Assembly: GCA_008638375.1 (NCBI GenBank)
Contig: CM018046.1
Location: forward strand, 1,926,001-1,990,000
Origin: Nyssa sinensis
Taxonomy: Eukaryota > Streptophyta > Magnoliopsida > Cornales > Nyssaceae
Direction of reading: 5' to 3'
Length of the DNA: 64,000 nt
Shown: one piece after another, positions 1-12,101 of the stretch
How positions within the stretch are numbered: the first letter of the stretch is position 1
How the letters are laid out: each line of letters begins with the position of its first letter
The notes under the pieces: model-generated
Databases searched by the model: none
What the model saw: the letters and a program-made list of their open reading frames with translations, nothing else
Told to the model about the DNA's origin: nothing
Translations under genes and position numbers: made by a program

Positions 1-506
1 TCATTCTCTCTAATTTAGAGAGTATAGATTCTATCTTGAGAATATGTGTTTCCACAATCTAAATAATAATTTCTCAAGATACCGAAGTGTTAATCTAAGA
101 AACCTCACTCATCGCTTACTCAAAGTTATTACCATTAAGAACTTGAGCCCACTATTCTTTCAGGATTTAGAGTTTACTGTGAATAATGAATATGAGAATC
201 ACATTAGAGATGACAGCTTTATATAACGTGTTTCTTATAGTGATCCAGTTCAAAGTATTCCAAATACACTAATACAATAATTGAGAGTCTACTACTCTAG
301 TGGCTAAGATAAATCACTCTATCACATAGAGGTCAAGTGTATTACAGTCTTACAGACAATAAGTCCAGTCTCATCAATAGCTGCGAACAATTTTAGGATC
401 ATAAATTTATATCTTCTATACATAAATCTCATTTATATACATGAACTATTTGTAATAACAATTCAAGGACTAATCATCTCATGATATAAAATAACAACAT
501 TCACAT

Positions 507-620
507 ATATAATAATATAAAACTTAATAATAATAAATCAAATTTACTAAATAATAACAAAATATATAATAATATAAAACTTAATAATAATAAATCAAAT
601 TTACTAAATAATAACAAAAT
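507..620. repeat. 57-bp perfect tandem duplication (2 copies)
   Basis: Two adjacent identical units, 507-563 and 564-620, made almost only of A and T. The identity implies a recent replication-slippage or unequal-exchange event, or a locally collapsed or expanded assembly. Confidence 0.9.
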
Positions 621-974
621 ATCTTGAATGTGAAAACATACATCCTAGCAACTAAAAACTGCAAAGATAAAATCACAAAACCAATCTTCTTGATGACTGG
701 CCTTGTGAGGCCCTGAATGCGCATAAATGGGACTCTTGTAATTGCATTTCTCTCAACAGCCAATAACATATTACATCTGTAGCTATATGTGCTCACATTT
801 TTTTTTCACTTTTAATAATTCTGCTTGGTTCCTACAAAATAAATGAAGGGTGAAGTTTCACTTTTGCAATGATTTTAAAAAATAAGAAGTGTAATAGAAA
901 ATGGGAGTGTGAGAATACTCAAAAGATCAACAACCATGAAAAGAAAAATGAACTGAATACACTCATAAATATAG

Positions 975-1010
<36 letters not shown>
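975..1010. repeat. (AC)n(AT)n microsatellite
   Basis: An uninterrupted run of about 14 AC units followed by four AT units. Confidence 0.95.
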
Positions 1011-1011
<1 letters not shown>

Positions 1012-3239
1012 CAACACTCCTTCAGTCAAAGGAATATGAACAACTCGATAGTATTTTCTAACCCTCTATCTTTTGAGAATGTATTCTACATGAGTCATTA
1101 ATTGTGAATTTCATGAGTTATATTTTAGAATTACGTATAAAGACACTACGGTTTTATGAAAGTAATAATTAATGTGCTTCTAATTTGATTCCTGACTAAA
1201 TTTCTATCTAAATTCTTTATATTATTAACATCTAATTTTCAATTTGTTTGGTGATTTAAGTTTTAAGTATTCTTATTATCGTTAAATTATTTAGAAAAAT
1301 AATTATTTATAAAATTGTAAGAAAATTCCCAACATCTACAACTGTGTTTTTTAGGGACTGTAAGCTTCTATTGACCATTGCAAAAGAAAGTCCTCCAATA
1401 GAACAGAATCGCAGAGTAATGCTCTCTCTTAAGTCTAGAAGACCCACAACAAAATTGGATGCTTTCCATGCACAGAAAGAGCCCCGTGAACATATTATTA
1501 ACTCTCTCCTTGAGCGTATTTGATCTAGCGTTACTACCCATTCACATGGCTTGGTTAACTTGTCCCACTGTTGTCTCAGTGATCTTGGTTGAGTCACTTC
1601 CTGCCTCCCTTCTATGACATTTTGTGGAGCTTGCTATTTCATCCATTCTGATTACAATTGCTCGAAGACTTGAGAGCAAGTCCTGTTAGGCTCCCAAAGT
1701 ATGTTGTGTGACCATTGCATAACTATCACCTTATGGTCCCTTAAACTGAGGATACCCAGAATTTTGTAGCATAGTTACAATACACTTAACATGATTGTAC
1801 TAGTGTGCTTACATCATTTAGCACTTTGTATATTAGTGGGACATTATTACACTAGTGAAATTATTGTAGTAGTGGACATTATTGTACTGGTAGAACCATA
1901 TGGGTGGATAGATACAATGGAAAAGTTGTTTGTCATTATTGACTTGTTTTTTCTTTGCCTTTGACAGATTTGGAAGATTCAGGCTGATTTGATGCCAAAT
2001 GAATCATGGCGTCCCAGATGTCACAACTTTGGAAGCACTCATGTAGAGTCTAGTGATTGGTACATGATTGATCACTATATATATCCATCAAATATCATAG
2101 TAAAAATAGTAATAACTATCATCAACACCTTCCGATCATACGAAAATGTACATAATCATTTAAAAAATAATGATAAATATTTTTTTACTATCAATACTAC
2201 ACAATTATGTATATTTATGAATAGATTAGGTGTTTTCAAATACATGAAAGATATTTGAATAATTTTATTTATAATTAGAGAGGAGTATATTTAAACCACA
2301 TTTTTCAAACTCGTCTCTAATTCGTTCATTTTTCATATATATATATATATATTCAAATTAATTTACAGTCAATATACAATAAATTGAATAAAGTAATAAT
2401 CTGTAATAATTAATAAATTTTCAAAGAACTAACTTAGTTTTATGATGGATAATTAATAATTAATATTCTTTATTAAAATATTTTATAATATTGATTATTA
2501 CATAGAAAAAATAGTTATACACACACATATATATATATATCCCATTTATGATATGTATTGATAATTATATTTGTAAATTCTACTTTAATTAGAGTCAAAA
2601 GTATTATAAGTGAGAAAACATGAGTAAGGGTAGGTAACATTTTTTAGTTTAAAAATATATTATAAATTATCATATGCCTTAAATCGAATATTATATGTAT
2701 TTTTTTATGAAATACTGTTGAAAATATATATAAGGTATTTTTTTAGTCAAAATTCATATACATAAATTAAATATTTTTTTATTAATAAAAATATAAAAAA
2801 CTTAATAATTAATAAATTTCTTATGTCTCATGTCTATTAATTATAAAAGAGTTTATTATTTATATTTTTTAAACTTGTCGTGTGACCCCCATAACTTTTT
2901 CATAAGTGAGACTCATTAGAGGACTGAGGTCATATTCGACTAATGCAAGTGACTACTCTCTACTTAATCAATATTAGTTGAGTTCGATTTCCCATAATAT
3001 TTTATCAAAAAAATGTATTTATTAATATGGTTCAGATACTAATGAATTTAGTATTTTAATATCAATACATTTAATTTTTTTTAGTACTAATCATGTCTAA
3101 TAAATTTTAAAAATTTAATAAATTAGTACCAAAAATCATAATTTACCAAAAACTTAATTTGAACCGCAACATCAACTAATAAGAAAATTTGGTAACAACA
3201 ACTAAGGAAACTTGTAAAATGTTACGACAAGGATAGCAT

Positions 3240-3367
3240 AAAACCCAATTCTCAGCCCACGCCTAATTCGAGACCCGTCACCTAATTTTGGGCTCAACAA
3301 GAGCGATCACATATCTAGGGCTTTGCCACGTTAGAAGGCTCTAAGCGACTACGCTGTTGTTTCAAGG
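3240..3367 (+). promoter_or_regulatory. Promoter-like block with TGGGCT/AGCCCA motifs and a possible first exon
   Basis: This GC-richer block in AT-rich surroundings has AGCCCA (3255-3260), TGGGCT (around 3289) and CTAGGGCTTTG, motifs of the site II and telo-box type that plants use in promoters of ribosomal-protein, translation and snoRNA genes. It ends in CAAG|GTATTCG at about 3367, a plausible splice donor. No coding exon follows nearby, so the transcript may be non-coding or may be the 5' leader of the MATH gene starting at 7372. The motifs are visible; promoter activity is inferred. Confidence 0.35.
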
Positions 3368-4214
3368 TATTCGAATATGTTCAATCTCTATTACTTTTCT
3401 GTGTATTGTATTGTGAATCCGGTGACACTGATTATAATGGTTTAGGAATTTCGCTGTGATTGATAGTTTCATCGCTAATATATAGATATATATATATATG
3501 TGTGTGTGTGTGTTTGTGTGCGTATATATATGTATGTATTTTGGTGGTCCTTGATTATAATTGTTGACTCCTAAAATGCTATTGACGATCTTCATTTCAC
3601 CAATGATGTATTGCTATTTGATTTTTCCAATTTACACGCTGTGTCACAGTTGTCTGTAAATAGTGATGGTATACGAGGCCCTGAGCTAGGGTGCGTAGGT
3701 AGAAAGCTGTGAGTGGCTTTATTTGAGCTACTGTTATTGAATGAACTCTTAAAACGAAACATAGAAATGTATACATTTGGAAATGTACGTTCTTGTCAGC
3801 TGCGTATGGATGTTTAGTCTATGAAAATGAAGGCGAGTTGTAAATAGTTTCTTTGTGAATCAACATTGCCATATACTTGTTTCTGTGTGCAAGCAGAAAT
3901 TAACCTAGTCATGGAAAAATTCATTAAATATGAAAGTCAAAATCTGTCCTATTTTTGATCAGTAAAGAAAAAAGGACAATTTATCATTGTTATGAAATTA
4001 AGTGAATTATAAAGTTTCCACAATATATTTTTGTCATGCATGATATTTTTTTTGCACATTTTTCTGACAACAATAACAGTTGTCTATATATTATTGGTTT
4101 TGAAGTGTCACAGCTGACTAATTCAATTATTTACCTAGATGCAGTCTAGTTTGGTTCACCAAAAAGCTTAATTCTTGTTATGATTAACCATTATTGTGTT
4201 TAAGTTTCAATTTG

Positions 4215-4325
4215 GGCCTCTCTAATTTTGCATAAATGAAAAGCTGTTCAGTCAGCGGCATGCCAGACAACTGTTGAGATGGATCCACAGATGAGTGCCT
4301 CAAAAGTGATACTTGTCTACTTCTC
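4215..4325. repeat. Unexplained duplicated module, copy A
   Basis: This segment aligns with copy B at 4840-4968. Shared blocks are GGCCTCTCTAATT, GCATAAA, a GCTG...CAGC pair, GCCAGACAACTG, GAGATGGATCCAC and TACTTG-CTACT. Copy B has an extra ~20 bases after the first block. There is no shared open reading frame, so conservation of short blocks around a possible small stem suggests a structured RNA or a small repeat. No family identified. Confidence 0.6.
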
Positions 4326-4839
4326 TTCACCGATAGATATCCTTGTACAAATATGAGTCAGGAGAATAGAAGCCTGACCCCCGCCCCCTCTCCTTATGGT
4401 GGGATTTTATTTTTCTTGCAAGTGGATGTTTGATTGTTGGTTGTGAGCAATTTCTTAGCTTGTTATTTGTTTGGAAGGAGATGTTCTTCTCCATACATTT
4501 AGTGCTGTCTTTTCTATCTGATAATTTTTTTTTTCCATAGAAAAAATGTAGGCAATATCCAGAAAACGTTAATGGAACTACTGAATTTGTCGTGACCTAT
4601 TTAGTTGCAATTTTAGAATTATATTTTTACTATGGTGCTATGTTTTGATCACGAAAATGCGAGTATGTTTGTTTTGGGGGGCTATTTGGCCCTTGGGCAG
4701 TGCCAGAGGCAGAGTTCTGTGAAGATGTGCTTCTTTGCCAGTTATTCAGTTTATTTGGAGAGGCAAGGAGAAGTATAGTGTGTTAAGGTCTATTTGCTAC
4801 GTTAGATGTATTTGTTGCATCCAATTTGCACTTGTATCA

Positions 4840-4968
4840 AGGCCTCTCTAATTATAGTAGTGCGGCCTGAGCCAGGTGCATAAAGTGAATGCTGTTACAT
4901 CAGCAGCAGCCAGACAACTGCAGAGATGGATCCACTGGTGAATGGCTAATGTGCTACTTGCCTACTAT
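4840..4968. repeat. Unexplained duplicated module, copy B
   Basis: Second copy of the 4215-4325 module, about 625 bp downstream in the same orientation, roughly three-quarters identical by eye. A weaker resemblance (CCTGAGC-AGG-TGC) occurs at about 3679-3695, which may be a third, more decayed copy. Confidence 0.6.
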
Positions 4969-4999
4969 TTCCATCTCACATCTTAGCCCTTTGATAATT

Positions 5000-7267
5000 A
5001 CTGAATTAAGTGTTCCTCAAATAAGATAGAAAGCCAATAAGAAAAGGCTTCAATCATAGCTAATGTTTTGAATTATTGAAACTTTAGATTATTTCATTTT
5101 GTTTAGAGAAATAGAAGTATGAGAAGGACACTAATAACAATTTTGTTCATTGTTCTTAACTGTTGGCAGACAAATCTTTGTAGGATTTGCTGTTCATAAG
5201 CCTTGCGAGATTTGTGTTCAACATTAGATTTGAAAATAATTCTTGGTCATTGAAGTGATGATGGGGGAAATATTCTATATATATGTGTGTGTGCGCATAT
5301 TACCACATGCTTGTAATCTACAGATGAACACATTTTTGAAGAGTTCAACATTCAATTTTTTGGTTTACTTATCCATTTATAAAAGGATTTTTTTTTTTAT
5401 TGGGAGAGGGGGGGGGGGGGGTGGTGGTGGTTAGTAAATAGGAATTATTCTGATAATTAACTTTTTGCCTACAAGTCGTGAATGGTTGATGGAATGAGGC
5501 AGGCTCCATGTGATTTATGAACTTGTAGGTTGTATCATGTGAATAAAAAATGGGCCTGCTGATGATTTTTCACCCCCCATATATTTTCAGTGAAGTTGGA
5601 ACAGGTAGCATTTGGTCCATTTCTTTGCTTGTGGCATATGTTATGCATTTTCAGTTGCCAATGGAAAAGTAGTAGTTGTGAAGAATAGTTATTAAAGTGA
5701 ATTCGAGTGAAGTTCAAAATTTCGAAGTATCAGATAAAACAATTCTACATATTTGTCATGTTTACATGGTCATACAAAATGTGCTGATGTTCATTGTGAT
5801 TTGAGCTTTGACTTTGTGTCCAACATTACAATCCTACAAAATTAGACTTAAATGCGTGGCCAAATACATTGATTTATGTGTGTGCATCTCTATAAGTTTG
5901 TATATGTGTGGAGGAATCATGGAGAATGCTCTTGAATGGTCAAGTTGGAAAACACTTGGCAAGTTGACATAAGTCAATCATAAGTTAATGGTGTAATTTA
6001 TATCCTACGAAATACATGATTAATTATTATATTATGGAGAGAATAATTAGTTTGTAGATTACTTCTCAATATGCATGCACCAGTCACATTTTATATTCCT
6101 GCAATTTTACTAGTTACTATTTCTAGCCCTTGCAATTTGTGGGGGGGGAAACCGTGCATGGCATGTGCTAATATATGTGAAAAAAAAGTTATATATTCTT
6201 TTATTTGAATTTTAGTCTACTAAAACTTTTACATACTATCATATACATTTAAAAAAATAGAAAGTTACTTTTGCATGTGCAAAGTAATGTGTTGTTATCA
6301 TGTGTAAATTAGTGGTTAAGTGGTGCTATGTGTTCTATTATGTTACCCAATTCTTATTCATATTTAATTAAGTGGACAATATTTTAGGGACATCTCAAAA
6401 AGGAAATGTGGATTGTTTTTTAAGGATGAAAGGAGAAACTGAGAAATATATATTTATCTATATATCAGGGCTGGCTTAAGACCATTTGAGGCCTAAAGTG
6501 GTAACTATAAATGAGATTTTTTTTTCGCTTTTTGAGATATAGGAAGAATTAGTTTTTAATGAAAACTGCAATTTAAGTATTAAAATGATACGGTACATAA
6601 GCCCACTTTTTTCAATTACAATACAGAAGCCATTTGAGGGAGATAGTAGAGAAAGGAAGCTAGAGAGAGAGAGGAATTAAAATTAAGAAAACCCATTTGA
6701 AGAATCTCTTAGCCACTGATTTATTTTGAATATCCTAAATTTTTTTCAAGGTAAAGAACCCACCATATCCCTCTTTGCACCATGCCCCCCTCTCTCTCAT
6801 TCTCACTCTCACTCTCTCTCTCTCTATATATATATGTATATATATTTATATATATGTATCAGTGGTAGTTTAAGAGAAGAAAGAAAGACAAACCCAATGG
6901 TTCTAACTTAAAAATAAAGGCAAAGATTCTACATAAACTTAAAGTTTTTTTTCGGTTAATCATAAATCTAAGGTTTTGAAATTCCAGTTAATTTATAAGT
7001 AGACCGTCAATGTCTTTCTTGGATTTGGTTGGCAAAGGAAGGAGACGATGAATATATATATATATGAAGACTATAGTGAAGCTACATTAAATAAAGTATT
7101 ATAGACATTTTATCATTTTTGTTAGAGCCGTTTATCGACAAACTCTGACAGGGAAGGTCAATATAATTTTAAAAGTTCAGGGATAAATGTGTACTACCAT
7201 CAAACCTCATGTTAATGTAATTTACCCTTCTTTTAATCAACGGTGTGCTAATAAATAAGCTGTTATA

Positions 7268-7309
<42 letters not shown>

Positions 7310-7371
7310 GATATATAAAACTATGCATGAACAGCAGGGAAACAGAGGGCTGCAGGAAGAGAGATCAAGTC
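5000..7371. other. Intergenic DNA, no gene recognised
   Basis: AT-rich sequence with a G-run of about 14 bases at 5409-5422, a TA/CT simple-repeat cluster at 6790-6860 and a pure (TA)n at 7272-7304. No reading frame here has recognisable domains. The phrase TGAGGCCTAAAGTGG at about 6488-6502 recurs near 38773, suggesting a shared dispersed repeat. Confidence 0.5.
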
Positions 7372-9510
7372 ATGGAAGAAAGGATTGTAAATCCTATCAT
7401 TGACAGTGACGATGCACCTGGTATGTTATCTTTTTTCTTTCAATTTATTCTCCCCTCCCTCCCCTCTTCATGTAAAACAAGAGGCAAGATATGTGACCTA
7501 CTGTAAATCCTTGTAATTGTATCCAAACAAGCACATGCAGGGAGGTCTACTCTTTGCCATTGAATTGCTTTCTTTCTTTCCTTTCTGTTTTCTTTTTCTT
7601 CGTAGCTTGCTTCTTCGATTTTCACTATCATAAGCAAAGGCACATGTGATCATAGAAGTGATTTCATCAAGAAATATTTGTAGTTTGTATAACTTCTATT
7701 TTGGGTTTAATAAAAAGGACATATCAAGCTATCCTTTTGCATTAGATAATAACAACTTTATTTAATTTAATTTTTTGATTTCTATTAAACCCAAACTAGA
7801 TTTTAAGTGCTCCATCTGAATTTTGTTAATATTTTGTAGGTATAGCGATCATTTAGAGATCTTCCACCAGCTCATTACACATTCAGAACAAATTCATTTT
7901 TGAAACTAACTATGCTGGACAAATTTGATACGGATAATTTTGAAGCCGGTGGCTACAAATGGTGGGTTTGAATCCTCACTCATCTTCTTTTGTATAACTT
8001 TTTTTCATTCACAGTTCCAAAATAAGTTTGATCTTCATTTAGTTTCTTTGTTCTCGGCGCAGGAGATTGTCTCTCTACCTAAATGGAGACTAGGAAAAAA
8101 AGGGGTGTGGTCACATCTCTCTTTACTTGGCAATTTCAGAGACCAATACTCTTCCTCTTGGTCGGGAGGTTAATGTCAACTTCAAGTTCTTTATTTTTTA
8201 GCAGATCCGCAACAATTAGTACTTGACAATCCAAGGTAGCTTCTGTCTTAGCCAATATACTTCTCCTACAATCTTGTTATCGTAGTTATTTACATTATGC
8301 ACTTGTGTAGATGCTGATGGGAAATTAAGGCGTCATCATGAGATGAAGACAAAATGGGGCTTCACTTGATTACTTTTCCTAGTACTTTTAATCTAAGAAG
8401 TATGAATATAGACACAAGACACGGATACGCAGACACGTCATTTTTACAAAAATATGATACGGGACACTGTTGAATATATATAAAATTTGTATATTTTTTA
8501 TATGACTATATAATAAAAATTTAACTGTTATTTTAATTAAAATAGACATAAAAATACAAATCACAAAAATATTATTAAGATATTAAAATAACAAAGTTAT
8601 TAAATAAAAATTTAAAAATTTCTTCATTTAATCATCAACATCCATGATTTAAGTTGCAAAACAAATTTACTTATCAAAAAAAAAAAAGTTACAAAACAAA
8701 TTTACTAACTATTAAATAGAACATATATATGTATATATATAACCAAAGAAGAACTAAGGAGAAGAGGAGAAAAGAGAAAAGAGAAAAAAATTCAAAAGAA
8801 AAAAGAAAACGTGTCTGACACTGTGTTTGGAAGTGTCCGAAATTTAGAAAAAAATTAAAAATTTGGATACTCTTTTTTTGAGTGTCCGACACATGTCTGG
8901 AAAATGTCTAAGAGTGTCGGTGTCTGACACAGGACACGTGAGCTAATAAAGTGTCCGTGCTTCATAACTTTCAATGATATTTCCAACGGATACCTCATTA
9001 ATGACTCGTGTGTATTTGGAGTAGAGGTTTTTGTTATCGAATATATTACTGGTAGAGGGGAGTGTTTGTCAGTGATAGAGATATTTGCTAACAATACTTG
9101 CACTTGGAAAATGGATAATTTTTCAGCATTAGACGAGGAATGTTATTGCTCTGAAGAGTTCACTATTGGACAGGGAAAGTGGTATGGACTCTCTAAATTT
9201 CACATCTATAGATGGTAGCTTAAAGTTCTTTACTAATTGTTTTCTTCTTCTTCTTCTTCTTCTTCAGTTTTTTCTTTTTAAATCTTTTTGTTAATTTCAG
9301 GAGCTCAACCTTTATTGAGGCAATGCGGGGGGAAAGGAAGTAGCTTGTCATTGTTTCTAGGATTAGATGATTGGGAAGCTCTTGTTCTGATACGGATATT
9401 ATACACAGAGTTCTGTTGGCGAAGAAGAGACCAAGTCCACAATAATCACCATGAAAGAAAAGGTGAAACCCACTTTCCGACAATGTTCATTCTCTTCATA
9501 TTGACATTTG
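7372..9510 (+). pseudogene. MATH-domain (TRAF-like) protein pseudogene, interrupted by a MITE
   Basis: Decayed gene with recognisable exons. Exon 1 (7372-7420) starts with MEERIVNPIIDSDDAPG. Exon 2 (about 7840-7961) reads RSFRDLPPAHYTF through FEAGGYKW. Exon 3 (8063-8235) reads WRLSLY, then GHISLYLAISETNTLPLG. Exon 4 (from 8311) reads DADGKLRRHHEMKTKWGF. After a MITE, 8967-9215 continues with FNDISNGYLINDSCVFG and starts a second MATH domain (CTWKMDNFSALDEE). Its next exon (about 9303-9480) has SLSLFLGLDD and DQVHNNHHE. This order is typical of plant two-MATH-domain proteins. Lesions: a frameshift at the exon 1/2 junction, TAG stops at 8091, 8199 and 8217, a TGA near 8369, the MITE, and truncation by the CACTA element at 9520. 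MATH proteins bind partner proteins, but this copy cannot encode one. Confidence 0.88.
8393..8966. mobile_element. Mutator-type MITE, copy 1 (inside the MATH pseudogene)
   Basis: A 574-bp element with ends CTAAGAAGTATG and CCGTGCTTCATA. It is flanked by 9-bp target duplications, ACTTTTAAT (8384-8392) and ACTTTCAAT (8967-8975), with one mismatch. Nine-bp duplications are the hallmark of Mutator-like transposition. Removing it and one duplication restores the MATH reading (TFND). The interior is AT-rich and non-coding, with repeated GTGTCCG/CGGACAC words at both ends. A shorter relative lies at 44548-44929; copy 1 has about 190 extra bases of AT/GA-rich DNA. Confidence 0.85.
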
Positions 9511-9519
9511 AGGTACACC

Positions 9520-9860
9520 CACTATGACAAAACGAGGCTTTAGCGACTGAAAATTTTGCGGCGATTTTAAAACATTGTCATAAATTAGTGGCATTTCACA
9601 TAAACTGCCGCACGTTTAAGACGTTTTCTTAAAAACGCCACTAAATAAATGACGGTTCCTTTAAACGTCATTTAATTTATAAAAATGATGTCGTTTTAAT
9701 TAATAAAAAATGACACTTTTAATTAACCACCACTAATTAGTGGCAGTTTTTTTTAAATGCAGTTAATTAACAGCGGTTGTTCTAAAATGCCGCTAATTAG
9801 CTGCAGTTTTTATTAGAATGCCTGCAATAAACGGCGGTTTTATAAACGCCGCACTTCTTT
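9520..9860. repeat. CACTA left terminus and sub-terminal repeat cluster
   Basis: The terminus is followed by about 340 bp with many copies of short motifs such as TAGTGGCA, GCCGCTAATTAG and AACGCC in both orientations. In En/Spm elements such sub-terminal repeats are transposase-binding sites. The mirror cluster lies at about 16085-16409. Confidence 0.8.
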
Positions 9861-10609
9861 ATTTCTTAAAAAGTTGTCGATTTTATATTTGGTAGAATAA
9901 AACTTCCCTCCCACATTAGTTTGCGCGCATACGCACAATTGTATTTGAAAAAGACTCTTCATATTCATCTCTTTGGGAAAGTAATCATATATAGGAATAA
10001 CTACAACACTCTCTAAAATAATGGAAACAAAATCTGCAATATCTCTTTATTGAAATCCTAGAGTCTCTCTAAACTTCAGCACCTGCAATACTATGAAGGC
10101 CTCTATATTTTTGTGGCTAACAGAACTGATCGATTAAGTTCCATTGTTCAAGTGTATTTTAGTGAGTGTTGACTAAATTTCTCAATAAATTCAATTGGGT
10201 GATCCTCTCATTCTCACAAAATCAATATTCTCTCTCATTTTTGCATTTACATATAGGTTGTAGGTTTGGTGTCTGTAGATTTCGTTTGCCAGTAAATGCT
10301 TGCTCCGGCCATAGCAAAGGTAATTATATATTCTAGCTAGTTTCCCTCTTTTGGTTTTAAGTGTATGTTGTGAGTTAAGAGAATTATGTTATTTAATGGT
10401 GATGATGTCAAACAAATTTTTTGTATAAGAAATTTATTTTATTGACTAAGTCGCATTGTAAAGGAATCATAGATGGGTAGCCTTGTTGTGATGTATTTTA
10501 TATGTTATTGGGTTGCAAACATTCTTATTTGTTCTGTTTCTAGTTTGAAATTTGGGGATCTACAGTTTATTCTTTTATGTTTATTTAATATCTCTAGTCC
10601 CTCAGTAAA

Positions 10610-11140
10610 CCTTTAATTACCAGCCTTTTGTTAGGGTCATTGATGTCCCTCACATTCCAGGATACTACTTTGAGATTCATTGATCACCCAGCATCACAGC
10701 AGCCCTGCACCCCTCAGTTTCTCCTACAATCCTTCGCTTTATAGTTCATCGAGCACTCCAGGTTCAATTCTTTCTTCCATTTTATTGTTGAGCACTCCTC
10801 TGTTTCCCCTGCCTTTCTGTGTTCCTGCTATCTTTCCTTGCCTATTTCTCTATTCAGCTTAAACAAACTCATCAGGTCCTCCTCGTACCCTTGATAGGAA
10901 ATCACCCAATCAGAAACTTCGAGCATCTTATTCTCCTCCTCTGACATCCTAGTCATGCATGTTCGATAGGTCGATAATTGCCAGCGGCGGGCATATGAGT
11001 GGTAACTCCTCTTGACAACCTAACCTCTTTACCAGTTTCCTTCACAGTTGCTGTCCTCAAACTCCCACCCTTGTATCGCAATTTATTCTCCTTCATCTGA
11101 CCCTTCATGAGATGACATTTGCATAATACTACTTTGGGTG
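10610..11140 (-). pseudogene. Captured LINE fragment (left arm copy)
   Basis: Reverse-complement twin of the fragment at 14860-15390. On the minus strand it runs from the pre-endonuclease region to the first residues of an L1-type endonuclease. See the right-arm copy for the readable residues. It lies antisense to the transposase relic of the same arm. Confidence 0.7.
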
Positions 11141-11459
11141 GGATTTTATGTTAAACTGAAAAAAAGAAAAATAAGGTGTAGCTTGCTTAACTGTGGCCCA
11201 ATTTCTTTTTTTCTTTTACAAAAATTTTTATAATTACTAAAATATTTTTTCAAATGTTAATTGTTTTGCTAGGTTTGTTGATTATTAAAGCAAAATTCTT
11301 ACATGCAGTGAATGAATAGATGGAGTGAAATCACTATGAGTTGAGGCAGATGTGAAAGACAGATAGATGTCATTTTTATTATACTGTTAGAGTCAATTCA
11401 AAACTCCTTACGTGATTAGTAAATAATAAAATGTAAAAATAAAAATAGCACTTCACTTT

Positions 11460-11512
<53 letters not shown>

Positions 11513-11767
11513 ATGTGACTGACTTTTGATTAAACCATCCAATTTTTTCAAATTCACCCTTTTTTTAATCTTATTTCTTAAATTCATATTATTAAAAAGA
11601 AAACTACCTAAAACAAAATGAAGGCTTCCAAATCCTGTCATTCATGTGGACGTCAATAATGCACGCCCAACAATCAAGTATGTGTTCATTGAGGCAGACA
11701 AAAAAAAAAATGCTAAAAATTCAAAGTGATCAAAACTTTTTTGGAGCCATGATATAATAAGAATTTC

Positions 11768-11801
<34 letters not shown>

Positions 11802-12101
11802 TCAGTCTGCCCCAAAAGAGATTAATTTCTCTTTAATTGCTTCACTTTGGTTTCATATTCTACAAATTGGGATATTACTCTTCAGCTGGGTTTCTATAGA
11901 CCCAGTTGATTCGGTGGTTGATATTCAATTACCAATTAGACTACGAAATCAATAGAATTATACATGAATGACACTTATAATTCTGGTCTTCAATCTACAA
12001 GAGTATGAAACTTATAAATACTAATTGTCTATAATTTTTTTATTTATCTATCTTTTACAATTTATTGACAAATTTTCTTGAAAATCTATAATTTATTATA
12101 G

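Larger units (their letters stand above)
1..3239. other. AT-rich intergenic DNA, no gene recognised
   Basis: No open reading frame here resembles a protein family I recognise. The longest, on the minus strand at 1307-1597 (96 codons), has no recognisable motif. The stretch holds a 57-bp tandem duplication (507-620), an (AC)n(AT)n microsatellite near 975-1010 and many AT runs. Around 230-420 and 1320-1750 the base composition is closer to coding DNA, which may mark old retroelement relics, but I cannot assign them. Confidence 0.5.
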
